A DNA stretch of 64,000 nt from Psychrobacter fozii (GTDB lineage Bacteria > Pseudomonadota > Gammaproteobacteria > Pseudomonadales > Moraxellaceae): the NCBI RefSeq assembly GCF_003217155.1, contig NZ_QJSU01000004.1, positions 124,001-188,000 on the forward strand. The letters run 5' to 3'. Shown one piece after another: positions 8,942 through 18,440 of this stretch (within the stretch, counting starts at the first letter, position 1; each line of letters opens with the position of its first letter). The notes beneath the pieces are model-generated. The model worked only from the letters and a program-made list of their open reading frames with translations, searched no databases and had not been told where the DNA came from. The position numbers were made by a program, and so were the translations under genes.

Positions 8942-10303
8942 TTATATATCAGCGTCCTGAGTATCCACTGGTAAAAACAAACTCAATGCAATCGCTGTGA
9001 TAGCACCGATTGCGACAGGTGATATCAGCACGTTACGTATCAATTCAGGTACATGTGATAACACCTCAGGCACCATAGAAACCCCAATGCCCATTCCGAC
9101 AGAAGTCGCGACAATCAACATATCACGACGGTCGAGCTTGGCGGTCGACAATACCTTGATACCAGCCACTGCTACTGTGCCGAACATCACCAAGGTTGCA
9201 CCGCCCAGTACGGGCTGAGGCATGGTTTGTAATAAGGCGCCAAAGATAGGAAACATCCCAATGATAATCATAAGAGCTGCAATATAAATCCCGACATGGC
9301 GACTGGCAACTCCGGTAAGCGCTATAACGCCATTGTTTTGGCTAAAAGTCGTCGACGGCATACTGTTTAAAGTCGCGGCAATCATAGAGTTCACACCATC
9401 TGCCAATACTCCACCTTGAATGCGATTGAGATAGACAGGTCCTGTGACAGGCTCTTTTGACACTACAGCATTTGCCGTTAAATCGCCTGTCGTCTCAAGC
9501 GCACTTACACAATACAGAATGGCTAATGGAATAAAGGCGGCGATATCAAATTGAAAACCAAATCTAAAGGGAATAGGAACTGTTACGAAGCCAACATTGC
9601 TCAGTGAAGAGAAATCCAACCTACCCATAAAAAAGGCGGCTAGCATACCTAAAACTAAAGCAATAACAATCGAGGAAAGTCTTAACAAGGGATTTTTTGA
9701 GCGGTTAAAGGCAATCACTGATACCAGTACAACCATACCTAAAAACAGATTCTGTAAGCTACCAAAATCTTCGGCACCAAAGCCACCTGCAATATCGGTC
9801 ATGGCCACTTCGATCAAAGGAACACCAATGAGAATAATAATAGTACCAGTGACAACAGGCGTAAATATTCTTTTTAATTTATGAATAAAACGACTCAGTA
9901 CAACTTCGACAAAGGCAGCGCAAAAACTAACCCCAAAGATGGTGGCCAAAATATCTTCTGGTGAACCACCACGTCCTTTTACGATTAGGCCAGCAGAAAT
10001 AATCGCTGTCAAAAAAGCAAAGCTGGTCCCTTGTAGACTTAACATACCAGCGCCTACGGGACCTATTTTTTTACATTGAATATAAGTGCCAATACCAGAG
10101 GAGATTAGAGCACAGCTAATCAAATAAGGGACATATTCACCCAACCCCAAAGTCCCAGCGACAATCAAAGTGGGTGTAACAATAGCAACGATACTGGCTA
10201 GTAGATGTTGCAAAGCGGCGAAGCTTGCCGGCCAAAAACTAGGATTGTCATTGAGCTGATACATCAACTCGCTGTTTTTCTGAGACTCTATAGATTCAGG
10301 CAC
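8942..10303 (-). CDS. NCS2-family xanthine/purine permease
   Basis: Nucleobase:cation symporter of the NCS2 (NAT) family with about 12-14 hydrophobic segments in 453 residues. The NAT signature is visible as FSQNNGVIALTG, with the earlier ALETTGDLTA segment that contributes the substrate-site glutamate. The genomic position, first in a minus-strand run with xdhABC and guaD, points to xanthine or a related purine as substrate rather than uracil; the sequence alone does not settle this. The start is a GTG at 10303 preceded by AAGGATG at good spacing. The gene ends in tandem stops (TAATAA) next to the 110 bp repeat. Confidence 0.88.
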   Translation of the reverse strand: MPESIESQKNSELMYQLNDNPSFWPASFAALQHLLASIVAIVTPTLIVAGTLGLGEYVPYLISCALISSGIGTYIQCKKIGPVGAGMLSLQGTSFAFLTAIISAGLIVKGRGGSPEDILATIFGVSFCAAFVEVVLSRFIHKLKRIFTPVVTGTIIILIGVPLIEVAMTDIAGGFGAEDFGSLQNLFLGMVVLVSVIAFNRSKNPLLRLSSIVIALVLGMLAAFFMGRLDFSSLSNVGFVTVPIPFRFGFQFDIAAFIPLAILYCVSALETTGDLTANAVVSKEPVTGPVYLNRIQGGVLADGVNSMIAATLNSMPSTTFSQNNGVIALTGVASRHVGIYIAALMIIIGMFPIFGALLQTMPQPVLGGATLVMFGTVAVAGIKVLSTAKLDRRDMLIVATSVGMGIGVSMVPEVLSHVPELIRNVLISPVAIGAITAIALSLFLPVDTQDADI

Positions 10304-10428
10304 TGTTAATCATCCTTGATTAATATATTTTTAAGTCTACTAAAACTCCTTGATAACAGGTGTCCGCAGCCTCGCTAATGGTTTTGGTCTGAGTAATTTG
10401 GCGTTAGTAATAACACCACCTTGAAAGA

Positions 10429-10442
10429 TGACCATTTGGTCA
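10429..10442. promoter_or_regulatory. TGACCA-TT-TGGTCA palindrome upstream of the permease
   Basis: A perfect 14-base palindrome 126 bases upstream of the purine permease start, in the 370-base gap before putA. It has the dimension of a GntR- or LysR-type operator half-site pair. It differs from the palindrome near xdhA, so two regulators may act on the cluster. Confidence 0.4.
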
Positions 10443-10556
10443 GGTTTTATGATAATAGCACTACTGTTGTTTGCCGACAAGCGATAAAATAGCGTTCATA
10501 AGTCATAAGATTTTAAGTATTCACCGCCTAAAATATGAAATACTTGAAAAGCAGCC

Positions 10557-10623
10557 ATAAAAAAAACGGTCAATGCTCATTTTCTAAGAGTTTTGAAGCT
10601 CTTGAAAACAAACATCAACCGTT
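10557..10623 (-). terminator. Rho-independent terminator of the putA transcript
   Basis: On the minus strand, AACGGTTGATG pairs fully with CATTGACCGTT (two G-U pairs). An inner stem of TTTTCAAGAG with CTCTTAGAAAA stacks inside it. The outer stem is followed directly by eight or more T residues. It lies 50 bases beyond the stop of the second putA ORF. Confidence 0.85.
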
Positions 10624-10673
10624 ATTCAAACAATGCTAAGTAGCGTCTTACTACCTAGCACATTTAATTTTTC

Positions 10674-11363
10674 TTATGTACCAAGCTCAAGTAAGCTAGC
10701 ATTACCACCGATAGCCGTGGTATTGATGGTTTTAACACGCTCGGTAACGAAACGATGCAGATAATCAGGCGTTAGCATCTCTGACAAGCCTTCCATATCC
10801 GTCACGCTGATCACCTGCGTCAAAATACCATCAGTCTTAGCCAGCTCTTGGCTGATTGTCTGTGCATCAGCTCGGCTACCAGACACCGCCACTTGTGCAA
10901 GACGATCGATATACAACAAAGTAATAGTCTGTGAGTCATTAGCTACGCTCAACACATCTTCGCTAATACCCGTTTCATAAAGCACTTTTGCTGCTTCAAC
11001 ACACATCTCATCTTGGCTTGGGCAATGCAATATGACTTCATTGCCTGTCAATAGTGCTGCAACCAGCTGGCCTAGTACGGCCATTGCACGGGCAGACTCA
11101 CCGCCCACAACCATCGTCTTACCGCGGCCAGTGACGTACAAGTCGTTCGACTCACCAGTGGCACCAACCATACGATGCATCTCATCCAGACTAGGTGCTG
11201 CACTCAACAGATGATTGAATAAGCGCTTGGCTTTGTTGGCATCACCAGTTAGCAGCGCAAGCTTTGGAATAGCTGCCTGTAGATAGGTTGCACGGTTTAC
11301 TGCGCCCAGTAATCTCCAAGACTCACAGACCTGTGCATGATTTTTTTTGAATTCAGTCGCCAT
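10674..11363 (-). CDS. Separate C-terminal domain of PutA (ALDH-superfamily-like domain)
   Basis: 229 residues matching the C-terminal, non-catalytic ALDH-like domain of long PutA proteins, ending in the conserved motif TINTTAIGGNASLLELGT. In long PutA enzymes this last segment contacts the ALDH site and helps seal the substrate tunnel (family knowledge). Here it is its own ORF: the upstream PutA stops with TAA, then GGAG and ATG follow within 11 bases and in another reading frame. The domain is intact and has its own ribosome binding site, so this looks like a stable gene split rather than a recent frameshift. Its last residues suggest it docks onto the larger protein in trans. Confidence 0.85.
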   Translation of the reverse strand: MATEFKKNHAQVCESWRLLGAVNRATYLQAAIPKLALLTGDANKAKRLFNHLLSAAPSLDEMHRMVGATGESNDLYVTGRGKTMVVGGESARAMAVLGQLVAALLTGNEVILHCPSQDEMCVEAAKVLYETGISEDVLSVANDSQTITLLYIDRLAQVAVSGSRADAQTISQELAKTDGILTQVISVTDMEGLSEMLTPDYLHRFVTERVKTINTTAIGGNASLLELGT

Positions 11364-11374
11364 GATGCTACTCC

Positions 11375-14300
11375 TTATGCAAGTTCTGTTTGAGTGGTGG
11401 TTTGGGCTTGACTATTGCTAGCCTCGATATCAGTCGCTGGCTCTGAGACTAGCTGCATGAGGCGTGACACATAGTGTGGACCACCCGCTTTAGGGCCAGT
11501 ACCAGACAGACCACAGCCACCAAATGGCTGGACGTTGACCACAGCACCAATCTGGTTACGGTTGATATAGGTATTACCGACGAACGCGCGACGCTCGATG
11601 TTCTCAGTGGTGGTTTCGATACGACTGTGGATACCCAAAGTCAAACCAAAACCTGTCGCATTAATCGCATCAATCAGCTTGTTTAAATCACGAGCTTGGT
11701 AACGCAGTACATGCAAAATAGGGCCAAAGTGCTCACCACCGATGACATCGATGCTTTTGACTTCAATAGCCGTTGGCAGTACAAACGTAGACTGATCTTG
11801 GCTCACGACTGAGGTTGAGCTCATTGGCGTCTGTGCCAAAATCGTCGCGGTTGGCTCTGCTTCCATACGCGCGATATGCGCCTCTAGGCCTTGCTTCGCA
11901 TCCGCATCAATCACTGGGCCCACATCGGTAGCAGCATAAAGTGGATTACCAACAGACAGTTCTGCCATGTTGCCTTGTAGTAGCTCAATCAAATCATCTG
12001 CCATCTCTTCTTGCACACACAAGATACGGCAAGCTGAACAACGTTGACCCGCTGAACCAAACGCTGATAATACCGCGTCTCTAACAACCTGCTCTGGCAG
12101 TGCCGTTGAATCAACGATCATCGCGTTCTGACCACCGGTTTCTGCGATAAATACTGGCAGCTCACCGCTGGCTTGGGCATGGTCGTTTAGGCTTTGATTG
12201 ATACGCTGCGCGGTTTGAGTAGAGCCGGTAAAGATCACACCTGCGATGTTGTCAGCTGCCGTCAATGCACCGCCTACATCACCTGCACCAGTGACCAATT
12301 GTAAGGCCGCTGCTGGAATACCCGCTTGATACATTAATTGTGCAGCAAAGTGAGCAATCAAACTGGTTTGTTCAGCAGGTTTGGCCACTACTGTATTACC
12401 TGCAGCTAATGCCGCCACGATTTGACCGGTATAGATTGCCAATGGGAAGTTCCATGGACTGATACAGACAAAAGTACCACGTGCTTTGTAGACTTGACGC
12501 GCTTGTTTACCAGACAAATCGGTAAACTCATAAGCAGTCGCTTCTAAACGCTCGGCTTCGTCTGCATAAAAACGGCAGAAATCAACCGCTTCTTTGATCT
12601 CATCAATACCGTCTTGCAGAGTCTTGCCCGCTTCAACTTGGCACAATGCCATCAATTCAGCATAGTTCTCTTCGTATAACTCTGCAATCTTACGCAAGAT
12701 CTCAGCACGCTTCGCAGCTGATACATTTTGCCACTCATTTTGACCAGCAACAGCAGCATCAATGGCTTGGCGAGCCAATTGGGCGTTAGCGTATTTGACG
12801 TCACCAGCGCTGACTTCATGGTTCCAAGGTGCACGTACTGTCTGAGCATCCAGCTGATGTGCCGTGCCATCTACTTCGTAATCATTAACAGCTTTGCCAT
12901 TGATGATAGGTGTCGCTGACCAAGACTTGTCTAAGTAGCTATCGATAGCTGCTGTAAACGGAGCCCACTGCGAGTCAATAAAGATATTAGGACCAAAGCT
13001 GGCACGACGTTCACCATAGATTCCTGATGGTAATGGGATATCTGGGTTGTTCAACGTGGCATTGGCTAGTAGCTTGTCATATGGATGTACAGTTAGCTTA
13101 TCGATTGGATAAGACTTGTCTAATAACTGATGGACAAACGAGCTGTTTGCGCCGTTCTCAAGCAAACGACGTACTAAGTACGGCAGCAAGTCTTTGTGCG
13201 CGCCGACTGGTGCATAGATACGTACTGGAATCTTATACGCATCTAAAATATGATCATAGAGTGCATCACCCATACCATGCAAACGCTGGAACTCAAAGTC
13301 TCTGTGCGCGCTCATCGTAATGATTGACGCTAGCGTATGGGCATTATGCGTGGCAAACTGTGGCCAGATTAGCCCGCGCAGATGATCTGATAATAAGAAA
13401 CGCGCACAAGCGAGATAGGCGGTATCCGTGCCTTCTTTACGAGTCCACACAGGATAACCTGATAGACCTTTTTGCTGTGCCAGTTTGATCTCTGTATCCC
13501 AATAAGCGCCTTTTACCAAGCGTACTGGGATGCGGTCGCCTACTTCACTTGAGAGACAAGCCAACCAAGCGAGGACTGCGATAGCGCGTTTAGAGTAACC
13601 CTGTACAACGATACCCAAACCATCCCAGCCAGCCGTCAAGTTATCACGGTACAAAGACTCAAACAGTTTTAGAGAAATCTCAAGACGATCCGCTTCTTCA
13701 GCATCAATACTCAGATCAACATTGACCTCACGTGCCGCTTCGATGAGCAACATGCAGCGTTGACGCAGCAGTCCCATGACTTGCGTTTCTTGCGTGGCTT
13801 CATAACGAGGATGCAGTGCTGATAGCTTGATCGACACCGATGGCTTTGGCATGCCGTCTTTAACTTTGATGCTCGCAGTGGCTTTGATGGCATGCAGATA
13901 ATCGTTGAAGTATTTTTCAGCATCTCTGTGCGTGATGGCGGCTTCACCTAGCATATCAAATGAGTAGGTGTAACCTCTATTGCGATACGGCTGGCTGTTC
14001 TTATTAGCGTCTTCAATGGTTTCGCCCAATACGAACTGATGACCCATGATACGCATGGCTTTTTGCATCGCACTACGAATGACAGGCTCGCCCATCTTTT
14101 TGGTCATACGGTCTAAGAAACCTGACGCTGTCGTGCTGCTATCAATGCTCACGACGCGGCCCGTCATCATCATGCCCCAAGTGGAGGCATTGACCATAAA
14201 GCCATTATCATTCTTGATGTGCTTTTTCCAATCAGCCACACTCATTTTGTCATGAATCAAGGCATCAGCTGTATAGTTATCTGGCACACGAATCAAGGCT

Positions 14301-14626
14301 TCTGCCAAGCTCATGAGCAAGATACCTTCTTGGGTATCAAGGCTATACTCAAGCAACAACGAATCGACCATTTTGACGGCTTTGCCGTCATTACGCACAT
14401 GCTCGACCAATTTACGCGTTTGCTCAGCAGCAGCATCGCGCTCTTCATCACTAGGTTTGGCAAGGGGTAACAGCTCAGACAACCAACGCACTTCATCCAC
14501 ACTATATAGCGGTGAAATACGGGTATGTAGCGTTTCTAATGACTGGGTAAGATATGCCGGATTCAGCAAATCAACAGCAGAAAACAAGATAGGCTCTTGC
14601 GGGGTAAACTGGTCTACTGGGTTCAT
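11375..14626 (-). CDS. putA: Bifunctional proline dehydrogenase / glutamate-semialdehyde dehydrogenase
   Basis: Oxidises proline to glutamate through an FAD proline dehydrogenase barrel (about 150-500) and an NAD aldehyde dehydrogenase (about 570-1060). Visible motifs include RLVKGAYWD in the barrel, SPWNFPLAIYTGQ, the FTGS loop, IAETGGQNAM and the catalytic cysteine in GSAGQRCSACR. The ATG at 14626 (1083 residues) is preferred over the ORF start at 14716 because GGAG precedes it by six bases and it begins the family-like N-terminus. The ribbon-helix-helix DNA-binding domain of E. coli PutA is absent, so autorepression is not expected. The usual C-terminal domain is missing and is encoded by the next gene; the sum, 1312 residues, equals a full-length PutA. 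Confidence 0.95.
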   Translation of the reverse strand: MNPVDQFTPQEPILFSAVDLLNPAYLTQSLETLHTRISPLYSVDEVRWLSELLPLAKPSDEERDAAAEQTRKLVEHVRNDGKAVKMVDSLLLEYSLDTQEGILLMSLAEALIRVPDNYTADALIHDKMSVADWKKHIKNDNGFMVNASTWGMMMTGRVVSIDSSTTASGFLDRMTKKMGEPVIRSAMQKAMRIMGHQFVLGETIEDANKNSQPYRNRGYTYSFDMLGEAAITHRDAEKYFNDYLHAIKATASIKVKDGMPKPSVSIKLSALHPRYEATQETQVMGLLRQRCMLLIEAAREVNVDLSIDAEEADRLEISLKLFESLYRDNLTAGWDGLGIVVQGYSKRAIAVLAWLACLSSEVGDRIPVRLVKGAYWDTEIKLAQQKGLSGYPVWTRKEGTDTAYLACARFLLSDHLRGLIWPQFATHNAHTLASIITMSAHRDFEFQRLHGMGDALYDHILDAYKIPVRIYAPVGAHKDLLPYLVRRLLENGANSSFVHQLLDKSYPIDKLTVHPYDKLLANATLNNPDIPLPSGIYGERRASFGPNIFIDSQWAPFTAAIDSYLDKSWSATPIINGKAVNDYEVDGTAHQLDAQTVRAPWNHEVSAGDVKYANAQLARQAIDAAVAGQNEWQNVSAAKRAEILRKIAELYEENYAELMALCQVEAGKTLQDGIDEIKEAVDFCRFYADEAERLEATAYEFTDLSGKQARQVYKARGTFVCISPWNFPLAIYTGQIVAALAAGNTVVAKPAEQTSLIAHFAAQLMYQAGIPAAALQLVTGAGDVGGALTAADNIAGVIFTGSTQTAQRINQSLNDHAQASGELPVFIAETGGQNAMIVDSTALPEQVVRDAVLSAFGSAGQRCSACRILCVQEEMADDLIELLQGNMAELSVGNPLYAATDVGPVIDADAKQGLEAHIARMEAEPTATILAQTPMSSTSVVSQDQSTFVLPTAIEVKSIDVIGGEHFGPILHVLRYQARDLNKLIDAINATGFGLTLGIHSRIETTTENIERRAFVGNTYINRNQIGAVVNVQPFGGCGLSGTGPKAGGPHYVSRLMQLVSEPATDIEASNSQAQTTTQTELA

Positions 14627-15299
14627 AATAACTCCATAACTATCGTTTAAAAACCATAATAAATGGTGCTTTAGGAAGTCTGATCGTTCTGTGTGACGGC
14701 TCACAACCGCTATCAAATTGAATAGTGGTTATTAACGGATACTCACAGTAATAATCAAAAGACCAAACGGCGCCATCACAAAACTAAAAATCCAGCAGAG
14801 GCTGGAGACGGTTAAGTAGGTCGTTCGACTGTTAAACGGGTACGCTAACAATACAAAGGCAACAACGCAAAGCTAAGCGGCATTAGTGCCTTCTTCTTGT
14901 TAGTAGTGAAAGGAGTATGATGGTCAGATACCAGTTTATCGAAACGACATACGGTCGCTTTAATAAACACAAATCTATCATCTTAGGTGACGCTAATTCA
15001 CTGTAAGAAAAACCTCTACGGCGTTGATTGAGGTGATGCGCTTAACGTGGCTATAATATCATGAAAAAAAAATTCAAACTAACGATTTTTCTCATTTTTA
15101 TCAATAAATAATTCTTTATATAACAATAGCTTATAACTTAATTGATGACCATGACGCTTTGGTTACGTTTTTTTGTTTACTATTGCCGATTGATTGTCAT
15201 TACAGCGCTAGATATCAGTATCAAAAATACTAGCGTATGCCTTCAATTCACGCGATAGTCATCTCAATAGGCTAACACTCGGTATAGCACTTATATTAA
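14627..15299. other. Intergenic region upstream of putA
   Basis: About 670 bases without a convincing gene. It should carry the putA promoter. A short perfect hairpin (TCCAGC-AGAG-GCTGGA, 14791-14806) would lie in the putA leader. A 29-codon plus-strand ORF (14917-15006) starts ATGATG after AAGGAG, too little to call a gene. The part around 15060-15180 is strongly AT-rich. Confidence 0.5.
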
Positions 15300-15340
15300 A
15301 AAAACCCCTCCTTATCTGACATAGATAAGGAGGGGTTTTT
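15300..15340. terminator. Strong bidirectional terminator
   Basis: AAAAACCCCTCCTTATCT pairs with its perfect complement around a five-base loop, giving an 18-bp stem flanked by A and T runs. It terminates the minus-strand permease that stops at 15400 and could act in both directions. Confidence 0.93.
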
Positions 15341-15399
15341 ATTGCAAGCTAAGCTAAAACTGTATCGTTTAGCAAAGACTGCTGACTGGCTTTAAACCG

Positions 15400-16695
15400 T
15401 TAAACAAAGACAATTTTTGCCAATAGTACGAAAGTCAATATCCATACTGGAATGCTAATGTCAGAAAACTTACCCGTCAATGCTTTGGTTGCCGTATAAG
15501 TGATGAAACCAAGTGCGATACCATCTGCGATAGAGTAAGTCAGTGGGGTAAATAATAATACGACAACGACTGGCGCTGCTTGAGTCAAGTCAGACCACTC
15601 TACGTCTTTTAGAGTGCCTAACATCAATACCGCCACATAAAATATCGCGCCTGCTGTTGCATAAGCAGGGATCATACTGGCTAATGGCGCAAAGAATATA
15701 CTAAGCAAAAATAGCACGCCGACAGTCACAGCGACCAATCCAGTACGACCACCTGCAGCAATACCTGAAACGCTTTCGATATAACTGGTTGTCGATGACG
15801 TACCAAGTAAAGTCCCTGCTACTGTCGCAGTAGAATCTGCAAACATCGCTTTACCCATGTTCTTAACTTTACCATCTTTATCTACCAAGCCTGCCTGTTG
15901 CGTGGTTGCAATCAACGTACCAGCTGTATCGAATAAATCGACGAATAAGAAAGCAAAGATAACGCTGATCATACTCACATCAAACGCGCCAGCAATATCA
16001 AGCTGCATGAATGTAGGTACAATCGATGGCGGTGCAGAGATAATACCAGTGAAATGCGTATTGCCAGTTAATAAGCTGACCAAAGCCACAAGCAAGATAC
16101 CAATAGTCACCGCACCAGGGACTTTCTTATAAGACAAAGCGAGAATAACAATAAACCCAACAGCAGCCATCGCCGGTCCAAAGCTTGTCATATCACCTAA
16201 GCCAACCAACGTAGCGTCATGATTGACGATGACGCCTGAGCTTTGTAATGCAATGAACGCTAGAAATGCACCAATACCAGCGACCACGCCCTGCTTGAGC
16301 GACACGGGAATAGAATTGATGATCATTTCGCGAATTTTGAACAGACTCAACAGCACAAAGATACAACCAGACAAGAACACTGCGCCAAGCGCAACTTGCC
16401 ATGTGTACCCCATACCAAGTACCACGCCGTAAGTAAAGAAGGCGTTAAGACCCATGCCAGGAGCCTGAGCAACAGGTAAACGAGCATAAAGTCCCATGAT
16501 CAAACACCCGATTGCTGCTGCCAAACAAGTAGCAACAAACACAGCGCCTTTATCCATGCCAGCATCTGCTAGCACGTTGGGGTTAACAAAGATAATATAG
16601 GCCATCGTTAAAAAAGTGGTCAAGCCAGCAAGAATTTCAGTTCTTACCGTGGTGTTTTCACCGTTAATCCCAAAATAGCGTTCGATTGCATTCAT
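15400..16695 (-). CDS. Purine (adenine/hypoxanthine/guanine) permease, NCS2 AzgA/PurP type
   Basis: 431-residue, highly hydrophobic transporter of the AzgA-like branch of NCS2. It opens with RYFGINGENTTVRTEILAGLTTFLTMAYIIFVNP, a hallmark of this branch (residues 6-39), and contains VAQAPGMGLNAFF and FVDLFDTAGTLI, the substrate-site segments with conserved Asn and Asp. It probably imports hypoxanthine, guanine or adenine by proton symport (family knowledge). It is monocistronic, 0.7 kb from putA, with a strong terminator after it. It is not adjacent to the xanthine cluster but would feed the same guanine to urate route. Confidence 0.9.
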   Translation of the reverse strand: MNAIERYFGINGENTTVRTEILAGLTTFLTMAYIIFVNPNVLADAGMDKGAVFVATCLAAAIGCLIMGLYARLPVAQAPGMGLNAFFTYGVVLGMGYTWQVALGAVFLSGCIFVLLSLFKIREMIINSIPVSLKQGVVAGIGAFLAFIALQSSGVIVNHDATLVGLGDMTSFGPAMAAVGFIVILALSYKKVPGAVTIGILLVALVSLLTGNTHFTGIISAPPSIVPTFMQLDIAGAFDVSMISVIFAFLFVDLFDTAGTLIATTQQAGLVDKDGKVKNMGKAMFADSTATVAGTLLGTSSTTSYIESVSGIAAGGRTGLVAVTVGVLFLLSIFFAPLASMIPAYATAGAIFYVAVLMLGTLKDVEWSDLTQAAPVVVVLLFTPLTYSIADGIALGFITYTATKALTGKFSDISIPVWILTFVLLAKIVFV

Positions 16696-17182
16696 AAGTG
16701 TCGCGCCCAGCTTGCTAGTGAAAGAACAAATTTATTAATGCCTAGAGTAAACATAACGTCAGCAGACAAATCGTGACGTCATCTATAGAAAGGCAGCAGT
16801 AACGAAGTGTAACATTCTAGAGAAATTACACTATAAATTCAATCACTACCAGTACCCGAGGCGTACAAACACGATTTCTCCTGCTACTTAGAAATCATAT
16901 TTAGACAGAATTTTAGGTAAATACAGAACATGTTCATGATATCTATCGATAGATGCACAAACAGAATTTACCTTTTGAATAAAACAACATAGATAAACAT
17001 CCATTAATTATTTGGTATTTAACACTTTAATAAATGACCTTTCCTTCATTTAGCAGTACACTAGGCGGTTAATATAAGTGTGCAGAATTATTGCTCCACC
17101 ATGTTTTTATGTTATCGAATACCCTATTTGGCCTGCGTATTGCACCATGCCAGCTCTTGTCCATTATCCGTGAGTTCATTAC
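16696..17182. other. Divergent promoter region between purine permease and tolQ
   Basis: 487 bases separating two divergent genes. AGTGTAA (16806-16812) and TTACACT (16826-16832) form a perfect 7-base inverted repeat with a 13-base spacer, about 115 bases upstream of the permease, and may be an operator. I saw no recognisable purine riboswitch core and no ORF. Confidence 0.4.
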
Positions 17183-17896
17183 ATGCCTGAGTCATTAAAT
17201 ATTATTGATCTTATTACCCAAGCCAGTCTATTGGTGCAGATTGTGATGGCACTATTATTATTAGCGTCTTTATTCAGTTGGATCATTATTTTTCGTATGA
17301 GTGCGCGGCTTGGTACGGCTCAAAGTTTCGATCAACAGTTTGAAACTTGGTTTTGGTCAGGTGAAGATCTAGCCAAACTATATCAAGGTGTGCAAGGCTC
17401 ACCTGAACGCCAAGGACTTGAGCAGATTTTTTATGTTGGGTTTTCAGAGTACCTAAGAATGCATAAAAAGCGCCAGCCTAAAGATGACATTATCGATGGC
17501 GTTGAGCGTAAGCTACGAGTTGGGCTAGGTCGTCAACAGCAACTGCTCGAATCAGGGCTGACGACGCTGGCCAGTATCGGATCAGTGGCGCCTTATATCG
17601 GATTGTTTGGTACGGTCTGGGGTATTATGAATGCCTTTTTAGGATTGTCGCAGACAGAACAAGCCACCCTAGCCTCTGTTGCGCCTGGTATCGCCGAGGC
17701 CTTAATCGCCACTGCCATGGGTCTATTTGCAGCGATCCCTGCTGTACTGGCTTACAATCACTTTACGGCAAAATCTAGCCGCTTATATGACTCACGGGCG
17801 CTGTTCTGTGATGAGATGACTGGCATGCTCCAACGTGAGACCAGTGCAGCAAACCCTGTCAGTAGAGAAACGCAATCTACCACCAGTCAAGCATAA
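17183..17896 (+). CDS. tolQ: Tol-Pal system proton channel subunit TolQ
   Basis: 237 residues with the TolQ/ExbB/MotA layout: one N-terminal membrane segment (about 17-37), a cytoplasmic loop, and two closely spaced membrane segments (about 135-160 and 170-192). The core GSVAPYIGLFGTVWGIMNAF and the downstream EALIATAMGLFAAIPAV are classic TolQ. With TolR it forms the proton-driven stator that energises TolA for outer-membrane constriction during division. The gene leads a run tolQ-tolR-tolA-tolB; the stop is 13 bases before the chosen tolR start. Confidence 0.95.
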   Translation: MPESLNIIDLITQASLLVQIVMALLLLASLFSWIIIFRMSARLGTAQSFDQQFETWFWSGEDLAKLYQGVQGSPERQGLEQIFYVGFSEYLRMHKKRQPKDDIIDGVERKLRVGLGRQQQLLESGLTTLASIGSVAPYIGLFGTVWGIMNAFLGLSQTEQATLASVAPGIAEALIATAMGLFAAIPAVLAYNHFTAKSSRLYDSRALFCDEMTGMLQRETSAANPVSRETQSTTSQA

Positions 17897-17909
17897 GGAC
17901 GATGAAGCC

Positions 17910-18368
17910 ATGAAGCAAAGTCCCTATCGCCGTGAAAAGAAAGCGCTAAATGCGGAGATGAATGTCGTTCCTTACATCGATGTGATGCTGGTATTACTGG
18001 TCATATTTATGGTGACTGCGCCGATGTTGATTACAGGTGTTGATGTCGATCTGCCAAAAGAGCAAACCAACACCATGAGCCAAAGCCAGCTACCGGTGAT
18101 CGTATCTCTAACTGGTAATGGAGAGATTTTTATCAGTTACGAAAGTAATGTCGATTTGCCAGTGAGCGAACCTGAACTGATTAACACCTTGTCTAATTTG
18201 CAGACTCAAAACAGTGATGCCGGAGCGTCACCCGTACAGGTGATGATAAATGCCGACCAAAACAATCAATATGGTGCAATCATGACGCTAATGGCGACGT
18301 TGCAACAAGCTGGTATTCAAAAGGTGGGACTACTAACAGGCGCTCCTCTACCCACGCCTTCACTGTAA
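17910..18368 (+). CDS. tolR: Tol-Pal system protein TolR
   Basis: 152 residues starting at the ATG at 17910, which follows AAGGACG and gives the expected N-terminus MKQSPYRREKKALN. The longer ORF from 17835 overlaps tolQ and has no binding site. One membrane segment carries the essential proton-path aspartate (VVPYIDVMLVLLVIFMVTAP), and the rest is a periplasmic domain ending in a family-like AGIQKVGLLT. It pairs with TolQ; homology to ExbD and MotB is clear in the membrane helix. Confidence 0.95.
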   Translation: MKQSPYRREKKALNAEMNVVPYIDVMLVLLVIFMVTAPMLITGVDVDLPKEQTNTMSQSQLPVIVSLTGNGEIFISYESNVDLPVSEPELINTLSNLQTQNSDAGASPVQVMINADQNNQYGAIMTLMATLQQAGIQKVGLLTGAPLPTPSL

Positions 18369-18440
18369 TAAACAGATTAATAAGCACCACATTCGATCAA
18401 GCTTATAATAGAATCGTAGTCAACCCAATGAACCACGTTC

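Noticed and set aside
14627..14716. Longer putA start
   Set aside because: The extra 30 residues are unlike PutA and lack a ribosome binding site; the ATG at 14626 has GGAG at good spacing.
16696..17000. Purine riboswitch ahead of the purine permease
   Set aside because: No conserved three-way junction core could be recognised; only a simple inverted repeat is present.
17835..17909. Longer tolR start overlapping tolQ
   Set aside because: No ribosome binding site, and the extension is the shifted frame of the tolQ C-terminus; the ATG at 17910 has AAGGACG and the expected TolR N-terminus.
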